Assembly: GCF_009687865.1 (NCBI RefSeq)
Contig: NZ_BLAE01000023.1
Span: 33,725-97,724, forward strand
Source of the DNA: Acrocarpospora macrocephala
Lineage (GTDB): Bacteria; Actinomycetota; Actinomycetes; Streptosporangiales; Streptosporangiaceae
Length of the DNA: 64,000 bases
Reading direction: 5' to 3'
In this document: positions 1 to 7,709 of the stretch, piece after piece
Layout: each line of letters begins with the position of its first letter
Position numbering within the stretch: the first letter of the stretch is position 1
Notes under the pieces: model-generated
What the model was told of the DNA's origin: nothing
Database searches by the model: none
The model's input: only the letters and a program-made list of their open reading frames with translations
Made by a program: the position numbers and the translations under genes

Positions 1-498
1 GCCGCTCGCCAACCGCCTGGTGCGCCACATGACGTCGGCTTCCAGCAGCCCGTGCACCCGGGGCCAGAACTCGGCCAGCGCCAGCGTCCAGAACGCCTCC
101 AGCGTGTCCGTCACCCGCCGCACCCCTTCGGCCGGATCCCGCAGGAAGCGCTGGATCGCGACCGGGTCGACGGGTTCCACCCAGCCGACCTCCTCGGCGG
201 CCTTGTCCGGCGGCGTGAGCCGTACGCGCTGGAGTTCGGCCGCGAAGTCGGGCAGCGGCGTATCCGGCGGCGGAGTCAGGAAATCAGGGAAATATCCGTC
301 GGGCGGGACCAGGGCCAGCAGGTCGGTGAGGTCGAAGGAGCGCAGGCGGGGCCGTACGATCCGCAGCCAGGGCAGGTGGATGGAGTGCCGGGCCGGAGTG
401 CGGAGCACGCGCAGGCTGGACACCAGCTCCCAGAGCGGCGAGAACGCGAACCTGAGCCGCGCCACGTCGTCGGGGCGAAATCGCCATTCGATGGCCAT
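1..498 (-). CDS. ArsR-type transcriptional regulator (DUF5937-like N-terminus), 3' end outside window
   Basis: An open frame runs leftward from the ATG at 498 off the window edge, 166 codons without a stop. The product begins MAIEWRFRPDDVARLRFAFS and continues with SPLWELVSSLRVLRTPARH. This is the style of the N-terminal domain of actinomycete winged-helix ArsR-like regulators (DUF5937), whose DNA-binding helix lies near the C-terminus and is therefore not visible here. The gene diverges from an MFS transporter 58 bases away. A perfect inverted repeat overlaps the start codon, so autoregulation and control of the transporter are likely. Frame, start and divergent layout are seen directly; the family call is from motif resemblance. 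Confidence 0.7.
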   Translation of the reverse strand, partial: MAIEWRFRPDDVARLRFAFSPLWELVSSLRVLRTPARHSIHLPWLRIVRPRLRSFDLTDLLALVPPDGYFPDFLTPPPDTPLPDFAAELQRVRLTPPDKAAEEVGWVEPVDPVAIQRFLRDPAEGVRRVTDTLEAFWTLALAEFWPRVHGLLEADVMWRTRRLASG

Positions 499-520
499 CT
501 TTTAGCCTCCGCTAAAAGAT
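497..520. promoter_or_regulatory. perfect inverted repeat, probable operator of the divergent regulator
   Basis: Ten-base arms ATCTTTTAGC (497-506) and GCTAAAAGAT (511-520) are separated by CTCC. The AT-rich palindrome stands out in GC-rich surroundings and covers the start codon of the regulator at 498. It lies 37 bases before the MFS start. This is typical placement for an autoregulatory operator serving both divergent genes. Binding by the adjacent regulator is inferred. Confidence 0.6.
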
Positions 521-556
521 TCGCATCCCTAAGCGCCGGTTGTCCAAGGTTGACGG

Positions 557-1756
557 GTGACCACCACCGCGCCTCCCAGCTTCCTGCAATCCAAGATCGG
601 CGGCTTCCCCCGGCCGTTCTGGGTGCTGTTCGGCGGCACCGTCGTGAACCGGCTCGGCACCATGGTGGAGCCGTTCTTCGGGATCTACCTGACCCAGGCC
701 CGCGGCATGTCCCTGGCCGTGACCGGCCTGGTGCTGTCGGTGTTCGGCGCGGGGTCGCTGCTGTCGCAGCCGCTCGCGGGCTGGTTAGCCGACCGGTTCG
801 GCCGCCGGGTCACGCTGACCGGCGGCATGCTGGCCTCCGCCGCCACCATGCTGGCGCTCGGCTACAGCACCAGCGTGCAGGGCATCGTGGCCGGGATGTT
901 CGTGCTGGGCGTGGTGGTGGACGCCTACCGCCCGGCCTCCCAGGCGCTGGTCGCCGACTTAGTCTCACCGGAGGACCGGCCACGCGCGTTCGGCTTGCTG
1001 TTCTGGGGTCTCAACCTGGGCTTCTCGGTCGCGATGATCACCGGCGGCTGGCTGGCCGAGGCTGGTTTCCTCTGGCTGTTCTGGATCAACGCCGTCACCT
1101 GCACGATCTTCGGTGTGCTGGTCTGGCGGGCGATCCCGGAGACCCGCCCGGCCGCGTCGCAGCGCCAGGCCGGCTTCCGCGAGGTGTTCCGCGACCGGCT
1201 GATGGTCGCCTTCGTGATCATGAACCTGGCCTACACCTGCGTCTACCTGCAGGCGTTCTACACCCTCCCGCTGGCCATGAAGGACCTCGGCACCAGCGCG
1301 TACGGCTGGGCGATGGCCGTCAACGGCCTGCTGATCGTCTTCGTGCAGCCGCTGACCAACACGTGGCTGGCCCGGCGCGACCACAGCACCGTGCTGGCGG
1401 CCGGCTTCGCCATCGTCGGCCTGGGTTTCGCCCTGACCGTATTCGCCTCCACCGCGTTCGGATTCTCGCTCACCGTGGCCGTCTGGACGCTCGGCGAGAT
1501 CCTCACCTCGGGCATGGCCGGAGCGATCGTCGCCGCGCTCGCCCCGGCCCACCTGCGCGGCCGCTACTCCGGCCTGTACGGTTTCTCCTGGTCAGTGGGC
1601 GCGCTGATCACCCCGCTCATCGGCACCCGGCTCCTTGAAGTAGGCCCGGCGGTCCTGTGGTCGAGCGCGGGCGCGCTCGGACTGGTAGCCGCCCTCGGCC
1701 AACTGGCCCTGGCCCCCGCCATCCGCCGCAGGTCCCGGCTGGTGACCGCACCATAA
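557..1756 (+). CDS. MFS transporter (DHA1-like, probable drug/metabolite efflux)
   Basis: A 399-residue protein with about 12 hydrophobic segments and the MFS loop 2-3 signature around residues 76-87 (GWLADRFGRR). This places it with major facilitator proton-coupled antiporters of the inner membrane. The GTG start at 557 follows an AAGG at 546-549. The gene diverges from an ArsR-like regulator and shares its palindromic operator region, which suggests substrate-inducible efflux. It contains two TTA leucine codons (within GWLAD and VADLV), rare in this GC background. Substrate unknown. Confidence 0.8.
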   Translation: MTTTAPPSFLQSKIGGFPRPFWVLFGGTVVNRLGTMVEPFFGIYLTQARGMSLAVTGLVLSVFGAGSLLSQPLAGWLADRFGRRVTLTGGMLASAATMLALGYSTSVQGIVAGMFVLGVVVDAYRPASQALVADLVSPEDRPRAFGLLFWGLNLGFSVAMITGGWLAEAGFLWLFWINAVTCTIFGVLVWRAIPETRPAASQRQAGFREVFRDRLMVAFVIMNLAYTCVYLQAFYTLPLAMKDLGTSAYGWAMAVNGLLIVFVQPLTNTWLARRDHSTVLAAGFAIVGLGFALTVFASTAFGFSLTVAVWTLGEILTSGMAGAIVAALAPAHLRGRYSGLYGFSWSVGALITPLIGTRLLEVGPAVLWSSAGALGLVAALGQLALAPAIRRRSRLVTAP

Positions 1757-1764
1757 TCGGGCCA

Positions 1765-1770
1765 TAATCT
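1765..1770 (+). promoter_or_regulatory. candidate -10 element for the sensor kinase gene
   Basis: TAATCT fits the actinobacterial TANNNT -10 consensus and lies just after the stop codon of the MFS gene. A start site around 1777 would give a leader of about 23 bases carrying the GGGGAG at 1791-1796. No convincing -35 is visible. Confidence 0.3.
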
Positions 1771-1799
1771 CTCCCCAACGGGTGATTTACGGGGAGAAC

Positions 1800-3800
1800 A
1801 TGCGACGGGCACGGCTGGCGTGGGCGATGGCGGCCGTGGGGCTGATCATCGTGCCGACGGCCGTGGTCATCCAGATCGGCCTGCCGCCGGAGTGGATGCC
1901 CAACCTGCCCGCCACCCCCGATTACGCCGCCGGATTCGCCTTCCCGGTGGTCGGCGCGTTCCTGCTGGCGCACCAGCCGAAACTGAAGATCGCCTGGCTG
2001 ATGTGCATCGGCGGGATGTGCTCGGCGATCTGCGTGCTCCTGTCGGTCCTGATGTTCCGCGCGGCGGCCGACGGCGATCTCGCGCTGGCGGGCGTGCTCC
2101 GCGACCTGGCCGCGTTACCGTGGACGCTGGGCGGCTGCCTGCTGGCCGTCCTCGTCCCGCTCTTCGCCCCGGACGGGCGGCTCCCGTCCCGGCGCTGGCG
2201 CCCGCTGGTGCCGATCGCCCTGACCGGCGCCGTAGTACAGGCGTTTCTGGCCATCACCCGCCCCATCCCCGCCCCGACCGGGAAGCCGCGGCCGGCGGTG
2301 ATCCCCAACCCGCTGGCGATCGATCTTTTCGGCTCCTTCCACGCCGAGCTGTACATGCTCGTCTACGTGCTCATGGAGCTGTGCATCGTGGCCGCGCTGG
2401 TGTCGTTCACCCTCCGGCTGCGCCGCGCCGACGCCGTGACCCGGCGGCAGATCGCGTGGCCGCTGTTCACCTTCGCCATCTATGTCGTGTGCCTGCTGCT
2501 GGGCCCGGGCTTCTGGCTGATCGGCGGCCTCTGGACCGGCCTCATCCCCATCGCGATCATGGTGTCGGTGCTGCGCTACCGGCTGTTCGGCATCGACACG
2601 GTGATCAGCCACACCATCGTCGCCGCCGGGCTGATCGCCGTGGTCAGCGCCGTCTACTTCAGCGTCGGCGCGCTCTCCAGCCTGCTGGTCTCCAGCTACC
2701 ACCAGGTCGCCGGCCTGGCCGCCGCCCTGTTCGCCGGGGCGTTCTTCCAGCCGCTCAGGCGAGCCCTGCAACGTTTCTCCGACCGCGTGCTCTACGGCAG
2801 GGTCGGCGACCCCCGTCTGCTCGCCGACCGGCTCATCCAGGAAGTGCGGCAGGCCGACCCCGCCGAAGCCCTCGGCGCGGTGGTGGCCGTGGTCCGGGAC
2901 GGCCTGGCCGTGGCGGGCGCGGCCATCGAGGTGATCGACGGCCTGCGGGTGGAGAGCGGCACGGTCGGCGAGCAGCCCCGCGCGATCGACCTGGTCTGGC
3001 ACGGCGAGCCCGTCGGCCGCCTGCTGCTCGGGCCCCTCGGCACCCGCCGGTTCGCCGTCTCCCACGACGAGCGGGTGATCGCCACGCTGCTGCCGTACGT
3101 GGCGGACGTGGCGCACGCCGCCCGCATGGCCGCCGACCTGCAACGTTCCCGCGAGCGCATCCTGGCCGCCCGGGAGGAGGAGCGCCGCCGCCTGCGCCGC
3201 GACCTGCACGACGGCCTCGGCCAGACGCTCGGCGCCATGGCCATGACCATCAACATGGCCAGGATCAGCATCAACCGCTCCCCCGGCACCGCCGACGACC
3301 TGCTCCAGGACCTGCGCACCGGCATGGACGCCGTGGCCGGCGACATCCGCGACCTGGTGTACGGGCTGCGCCCGCCCGCGCTCGACGATCTCGGCCTGAC
3401 CGGCGCGGTGACCTCGCTGGGCGCCGAGACGCTGCCCCCGGCGATCAAGGTGGCGGTGGTGGCCGACGAGCTGGGCGAGCTGCCCGCCGCCGTCGAGGTC
3501 GCCGCGTACCGGATCGTGCAGGAGGCGCTCACCAACGTGCGGCGGCACGCCCAGGCGGGCCAGGTGCGGATCGTGCTGGCCCGGGAGGAGGAGCAGCTGG
3601 TGGTGCGGATCGAGGACGACGGCGTCGGGCTGCCGGCACACCGGCGCGCCGGGGTGGGCACCGCCTCGATGCGGGAGCGCGCCGCCGAGCTGGGCGGCAC
3701 CTGCGCGATCACCTCGCCGGACAGCGGCGGAACCCTGGTCGAGGCCCGGCTGCCGGCCGTCGCCGACCGCCTGGAACCCGTCCCCGGCCAGCCCTCCTGA
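1800..3800 (+). CDS. membrane sensor histidine kinase (NarL/DesK class)
   Basis: A 666-residue kinase if started at the ATG at 1800, preceded by GGGGAG; an in-frame GTG at 1782 lacks a ribosome site. The first 260 residues contain about seven hydrophobic segments, followed by a GAF-like region. The HisKA_3 dimerisation helix follows, with DLHDGLGQ (phospho-acceptor His about residue 470). The C-terminal HATPase_c domain has an N-box (EALTNVRRHA) and G-boxes (DDGVGLP). The next gene encodes an unusual receiver-containing regulator, its probable partner. It has one TTA codon in the first third. Signal unknown. Confidence 0.88.
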   Translation: MRRARLAWAMAAVGLIIVPTAVVIQIGLPPEWMPNLPATPDYAAGFAFPVVGAFLLAHQPKLKIAWLMCIGGMCSAICVLLSVLMFRAAADGDLALAGVLRDLAALPWTLGGCLLAVLVPLFAPDGRLPSRRWRPLVPIALTGAVVQAFLAITRPIPAPTGKPRPAVIPNPLAIDLFGSFHAELYMLVYVLMELCIVAALVSFTLRLRRADAVTRRQIAWPLFTFAIYVVCLLLGPGFWLIGGLWTGLIPIAIMVSVLRYRLFGIDTVISHTIVAAGLIAVVSAVYFSVGALSSLLVSSYHQVAGLAAALFAGAFFQPLRRALQRFSDRVLYGRVGDPRLLADRLIQEVRQADPAEALGAVVAVVRDGLAVAGAAIEVIDGLRVESGTVGEQPRAIDLVWHGEPVGRLLLGPLGTRRFAVSHDERVIATLLPYVADVAHAARMAADLQRSRERILAAREEERRRLRRDLHDGLGQTLGAMAMTINMARISINRSPGTADDLLQDLRTGMDAVAGDIRDLVYGLRPPALDDLGLTGAVTSLGAETLPPAIKVAVVADELGELPAAVEVAAYRIVQEALTNVRRHAQAGQVRIVLAREEEQLVVRIEDDGVGLPAHRRAGVGTASMRERAAELGGTCAITSPDSGGTLVEARLPAVADRLEPVPGQPS

Positions 3801-3846
3801 ACAGGACATTGTGTTCCGAGCCGAAGCCTTTACGCTTACCCATGCG

Positions 3847-5286
3847 ATGGTGATATTTCGTGCGCTGGGCCCGTTCCAAGCGGTCTCCGGCGATCAGGTG
3901 CTCGATCTTGGCGGGCAGCGGCAGCAGGCTGTGCTCGCCCGGCTGCTCGTGGCGGGCGGGCGGGCCATTCCGGTGAGCACGCTCATCGACGAGCTCTGGC
4001 CGGGCGCGCCCCCGGCCCAGGCGCTGTCCACGATCCAGGGGTACGTGTCGCGGCTGCGCCGCGCCCTGGAGCCGGACCGGGCGCCGCGCGAGGAGGCCGG
4101 GATCCTGATCTCCGCGCCGCCCGGCTACGCGCTCCGCGCCGACGTGGAACGGGTCGACGCCTGGCATTTCGAGAGCCTGGTCAAGCGGGACGGCGACGAT
4201 CTGGAGGAGATCACCAGGCGGCTGGACACCGCGCTGGCGTTGTGGCGGGGCCCCGCGCTGGCCGAGTTCGCCGACCTGCCGTGGGCCCAGGCCGAGTCGC
4301 TCCGCCTGGACGAGCTGCGGCTGATCGCCGTCGAGCGCCGCGCCGACGCCGCCGTACGGCTCGGCAAGACCGCCGCCCTCATCCCCGACCTGGAGGCGCA
4401 CGCCTCGGGCTACCCGCTGCGGGAGGAGGCGTGGCGGCTGCTCGCGGTCGCGCTCTACCGGTCCGGGCGGCAGGCCGACGCGCTGGGCGCGCTCCGCCGG
4501 GCCAGGCAGGTGCTCAGGGACGAGCTGGGCCTGGATCTCGGGCCCACGCTGCAGCGGCTCGAGCAGGACATCCTCGCCCAGGCGTCCCATCTGGACGTGT
4601 CACCGGCCGCCACGGTCACGGTCAGGCCCGCCGCGCCCGGGACGGCGTTGCGGGTCGTGGTGGCCGACGATCAGGCGCTCGTCCGCACCGGCCTGCGGGT
4701 GGTGCTGGACAGCGAGCCGGAGCTCGAGCTGGTGGCCGAGGCGGAGAACGGCGAGCAGGCCATCGCGGCCGTACGGCTGGCCAGGCCGGACGTGGTGCTG
4801 ATGGACATCCAGATGCCCCGTCTTGACGGGCTGGCCGCGGCCCGGCGGATCCTGGCCGGGGAGGACCCGCCGAAGGTGATCATGATGACCACGTTCGGCA
4901 CCGACGACAACCTGTATTCGGCGCTGCGGGCCGGGGTGAGCGGGTTCGTGCTCAAGACCTCGCCGCCGGAGCAGCTGATCGCGGCGATCCGGGCGGCCGT
5001 GGCCGGGGACGCGCTGATCGACCCGGCGGTGACCACGCACCTGATCGCGGCCTTCGCGGGCCGCCACGATCCGGCCGCCCCGGCGGGGTTGTCCGACCCG
5101 GACATCGATCTGGTCCGGCTGGTCGCGCGCGGCTTCACCAACCGGCAGATCGCGGTCACCCTCGCGGTGCCGGAGCAGGTGGTCGCGGAGGAGGTGAACC
5201 GGCTGCTGAAACGTCTCGAACTGCTGGACCGGGCGCAGCTGGTGGTGCTGGCCTACGAATCCGGTCTGGTCAGCCCGGGATCCTGA
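3847..5286 (+). CDS. SARP-type (winged helix + BTAD) regulator fused to a NarL-type receiver and degenerate LuxR HTH
   Basis: 479 residues in three parts. Residues 1-95 form an OmpR-like winged helix of the SARP type (start MVIFRALGPF, then LIDELWPG and GYVSRLRRAL). Residues about 105-245 are a BTAD helical domain. Residues about 268-385 are a complete receiver with acidic pair D274/D275, phospho-Asp D320 in LMDIQMP, and K370. The last 65 residues align with a LuxR helix-turn-helix, but the usual recognition-helix residues (TVKTHV) read VVAEEV. DNA binding has therefore probably moved to the SARP domain. ATG 3847 was chosen because the family domain starts there; a TACGCT hexamer lies at 3831-3836. 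The histidine kinase gene immediately upstream is the likely phosphodonor. SARPs usually lack receivers, so the architecture is uncommon. Confidence 0.85.
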   Translation: MVIFRALGPFQAVSGDQVLDLGGQRQQAVLARLLVAGGRAIPVSTLIDELWPGAPPAQALSTIQGYVSRLRRALEPDRAPREEAGILISAPPGYALRADVERVDAWHFESLVKRDGDDLEEITRRLDTALALWRGPALAEFADLPWAQAESLRLDELRLIAVERRADAAVRLGKTAALIPDLEAHASGYPLREEAWRLLAVALYRSGRQADALGALRRARQVLRDELGLDLGPTLQRLEQDILAQASHLDVSPAATVTVRPAAPGTALRVVVADDQALVRTGLRVVLDSEPELELVAEAENGEQAIAAVRLARPDVVLMDIQMPRLDGLAAARRILAGEDPPKVIMMTTFGTDDNLYSALRAGVSGFVLKTSPPEQLIAAIRAAVAGDALIDPAVTTHLIAAFAGRHDPAAPAGLSDPDIDLVRLVARGFTNRQIAVTLAVPEQVVAEEVNRLLKRLELLDRAQLVVLAYESGLVSPGS

Positions 5287-5299
5287 ACTTATCGTCAGG

Positions 5300-5329
5300 T
5301 TGACGACAATAAATCGGGGGCCGTACCCT
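5300..5329 (+). promoter_or_regulatory. nadE promoter (-35 TTGACG, -10 TACCCT), leaderless
   Basis: TTGACG at 5300-5305 and TACCCT at 5324-5329 are separated by 18 bases. The GTG start of nadE at 5336 falls exactly seven bases after the -10, where transcription would begin. No ribosome-binding site lies between. This is the standard geometry of a leaderless actinobacterial transcript. It is read from sequence only. Confidence 0.65.
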
Positions 5330-5335
5330 GGTCGC

Positions 5336-7078
5336 GTGGCCCAACTCCGTATTGCCCTCGCCCAGACCAACCCTGTCGTCGGCGACCTCGCCGGAAACGC
5401 CGACAAGCTGATCGGGTGGACCCGCCGAGCCGCCGACCGCGGCGCGCACCTGGTGGTGTTCACCGAGATGTTCCTCACCGGGTATCCGGTGGAGGATCTC
5501 GTGCTGCGGACCTCGTTCGTGGACGCGTCCATCGCCGGGCTCGAGGCGGTCGCCGCCCGGCTCGCCGCCGAGGGACTCGGCGAGCTGCCGGTCGTGGTGG
5601 GTTACGTCGACCGGGCCGGGCTGACGCATCGGGTGGGGCAGCCGAAGGGCGCGCCGCTGGACGCCGCCGCGCTGCTGCACCAGGGGCGGGTGGTGCTGCG
5701 GACGGCCAAGCATCACCTGCCGAACTACGGCGTCTTCGATGAATACCGCTATTTCGTGCGCGGGGATCGGCTGCCCGTGTTCCGGTTGCACGGGGTGGAT
5801 GTGGCCGTGGCCATCTGCGAGGACCTGTGGCAGGAAGGGGGTCCCGTCTCGGTGGCGCGGGAGGCGGGGGCGGGGCTGCTGGTGGTGCCGAACGCCTCGC
5901 CGTACGAGATGAACAAGGACGACGTGCGGTTCGCACTGTGCGCCCGCCGGGCCAGGGAGGCGGGGTGCGCGCTCGCCTACGCCAACCAGGTGGGCGGGCA
6001 GGATGAGCTGATCTTCGATGGGGACTCGCTGATCGTGTCGGCCGAGGGGGAGCTGATCGCGCGGGCCGGGCAGTTCACCGAGGAGCTGCTGGTCACCGAT
6101 CTGGAGCTGCCGCTGGGCTCGGGCGCGCCCGGGGAGTTCCAGGTGGACGCCGCGGACGGGACGACGATCACCGTGGAGCGGGTCGTGCTGTCGGAGGAGC
6201 CGCTGGCGTATCCGGCCGAGCCGCCGGTGATCGAGGAGCGGCTCGACGACCGGGCCGAGGTGTATCAGGCGCTGGTGCTCGGGGTGCGCGACTACGTGGC
6301 CAAGAACGGGTTCCAGTCGGTCATCCTCGGGCTGTCCGGCGGCATCGACTCGGCGCTCACCGCGACCATCGCGGCCGACGCGATCGGGCCGGACCGGGTG
6401 CACGTGGTGCTGATGCCGTCGCGCTACTCCTCCGACCACTCCGTCGAGGACGCCGAGGAGCTGGTCCGCCGCCAGGGGCTCCAGGCTCAGGTGGTGCCGA
6501 TCGCCGACGTGGTCAACGCGTTCGAGAAGGAGATCGAGCTGACCGGCCTGGCGGCCGAGAACCTGCAGGCGCGGGTGCGCGGCATGCTGCTGATGTCGCT
6601 GTCCAACCAGCACGGCCACCTGGTGCTCACCACCGGCAACAAGAGCGAGCTGGCGACCGGCTACTCCACCCTGTACGGCGACTCCGCCGGCGGCTTCGCC
6701 CCGATCAAGGACGTGCCCAAGAGCCTGGTGTGGGAGCTGTCGAAGTGGCGGAACACGCGGTCCACGCCGCCGCCCATCCCGGAGAACTCGATCACCAAGG
6801 AGCCGAGCGCGGAACTGCGGCCCGAACAGCGGGACACCGACTCGCTCCCGCCGTACGAGGTGCTCGACCGGCTCCTGGACGACTACGTGGAGCAGGATCT
6901 GGGGCGGGAGGAGCTGATCGCGGCCGGGCACGATCCCGAGCTGGTGACCCGGGTGATCCGGCTGGTGGACACGGCGGAGTACAAGCGCCGCCAGTACCCG
7001 CCGGGTCCGAAGATCAGCCCCAAGAACTTCGGACGCGACCGGCGCCTTCCCATCACCAACCGGTGGCGGGAAGGCTAG
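5336..7078 (+). CDS. nadE: glutamine-dependent NAD(+) synthetase
   Basis: 580 residues catalysing the ATP- and glutamine-dependent amidation of nicotinate adenine dinucleotide to NAD+ in the cytoplasm. The N-terminal nitrilase-fold glutaminase domain (about 1-270) shows the Glu-Lys-Cys triad: E in FTEMFLTGY, K in TAKHHLPNYG, C in AICEDLW. The C-terminal synthetase domain carries the pyrophosphatase P-loop LSGGIDSAL and the GNKSELATGYSTLYGD region. Length is normal for the two-domain form. The start is the GTG at 5336, matching the N-terminus RIALAQTNPVVGDL and a leaderless promoter. The stop codon overlaps that of the convergent tetR-type gene (7075-7078). Confidence 0.96.
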   Translation: MAQLRIALAQTNPVVGDLAGNADKLIGWTRRAADRGAHLVVFTEMFLTGYPVEDLVLRTSFVDASIAGLEAVAARLAAEGLGELPVVVGYVDRAGLTHRVGQPKGAPLDAAALLHQGRVVLRTAKHHLPNYGVFDEYRYFVRGDRLPVFRLHGVDVAVAICEDLWQEGGPVSVAREAGAGLLVVPNASPYEMNKDDVRFALCARRAREAGCALAYANQVGGQDELIFDGDSLIVSAEGELIARAGQFTEELLVTDLELPLGSGAPGEFQVDAADGTTITVERVVLSEEPLAYPAEPPVIEERLDDRAEVYQALVLGVRDYVAKNGFQSVILGLSGGIDSALTATIAADAIGPDRVHVVLMPSRYSSDHSVEDAEELVRRQGLQAQVVPIADVVNAFEKEIELTGLAAENLQARVRGMLLMSLSNQHGHLVLTTGNKSELATGYSTLYGDSAGGFAPIKDVPKSLVWELSKWRNTRSTPPPIPENSITKEPSAELRPEQRDTDSLPPYEVLDRLLDDYVEQDLGREELIAAGHDPELVTRVIRLVDTAEYKRRQYPPGPKISPKNFGRDRRLPITNRWREG

Positions 7079-7680
7079 CGGGACAGGAAGCCGCGTAGGG
7101 CCTCGTCGACGATTCTGGCCGCCAGGTCGTCGGCGAGGGGCGTGTTGTTGTGGGCCGCCCCCTTGGTGTACCAGAGCATGGTGCCGCTGAGCATGCCGAT
7201 GGCCAGCTCGATGTCCAGGTCGGGGCGGAGCTCCCCGGTGGCCACACCGCGTTCCAGCACGGCACGCATCGCGGCTCTGCGGGGCTCGATGGCGGTCTTG
7301 TGGAAACGTTCGTACAGGTTCGGGTGGCGGTCGGGTTCGCTCATCGCGATGTTCATGATGCAGCGGGTGCGCAGGGTGAGCGTGTCCTGCCGCATCACGT
7401 CCAGGTAGGCGACCAGGTCCTCCCGCACCGTCCGGCCCTCGACCACCGGCAGCGGGGCCTTGAGGGTGGCCAGGGCGTCCCCGACCAGCTCCTCCTTGTT
7501 GGCCCAGCGCCGGTAGATCGTCGTCTTGCCGACTCCGGCGCGGGCCGCCACGGCCTCGATCGACAGCTCGGACACCGAGGTGCCCTCGCCGATCAGATCG
7601 AGCGTGGCGTCCACGATCGCCTTCTCCGCCCGCTCACTCCGGGGACGCCCCGCGGGCCTGGCGGTTCCCATCACGGTCAT
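7075..7680 (-). CDS. TetR-family transcriptional repressor
   Basis: A 201-residue regulator. Its N-terminal helix-turn-helix includes AVAARAGVGKTTIYRRWANK (residues about 43-62), the TetR_N hallmark. The rest is an alpha-helical ligand-binding domain. The ATG at 7680 has a strong site (GAGGAGG, seven bases upstream); a second ATG lies at 7671. The gene sits just downstream of a DHA2-type exporter on the same strand. That exporter's upstream region holds three TACGATACG half-sites, so this protein is the likely repressor of the pair. Confidence 0.9.
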   Translation of the reverse strand: MTVMGTARPAGRPRSERAEKAIVDATLDLIGEGTSVSELSIEAVAARAGVGKTTIYRRWANKEELVGDALATLKAPLPVVEGRTVREDLVAYLDVMRQDTLTLRTRCIMNIAMSEPDRHPNLYERFHKTAIEPRRAAMRAVLERGVATGELRPDLDIELAIGMLSGTMLWYTKGAAHNNTPLADDLAARIVDEALRGFLSR

Positions 7681-7709
7681 CTCGGAGCCTCCTCTCGCGT
7701 TTGTGAAGG

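Noticed and set aside
2115..3809. Long minus-strand frame opposite the histidine kinase
   Set aside because: Antisense shadow; the plus frame has complete kinase motifs.
3847..5286. SARP domain taken as sign of an antibiotic gene cluster
   Set aside because: No polyketide synthase, peptide synthetase, terpene or RiPP genes within the window.
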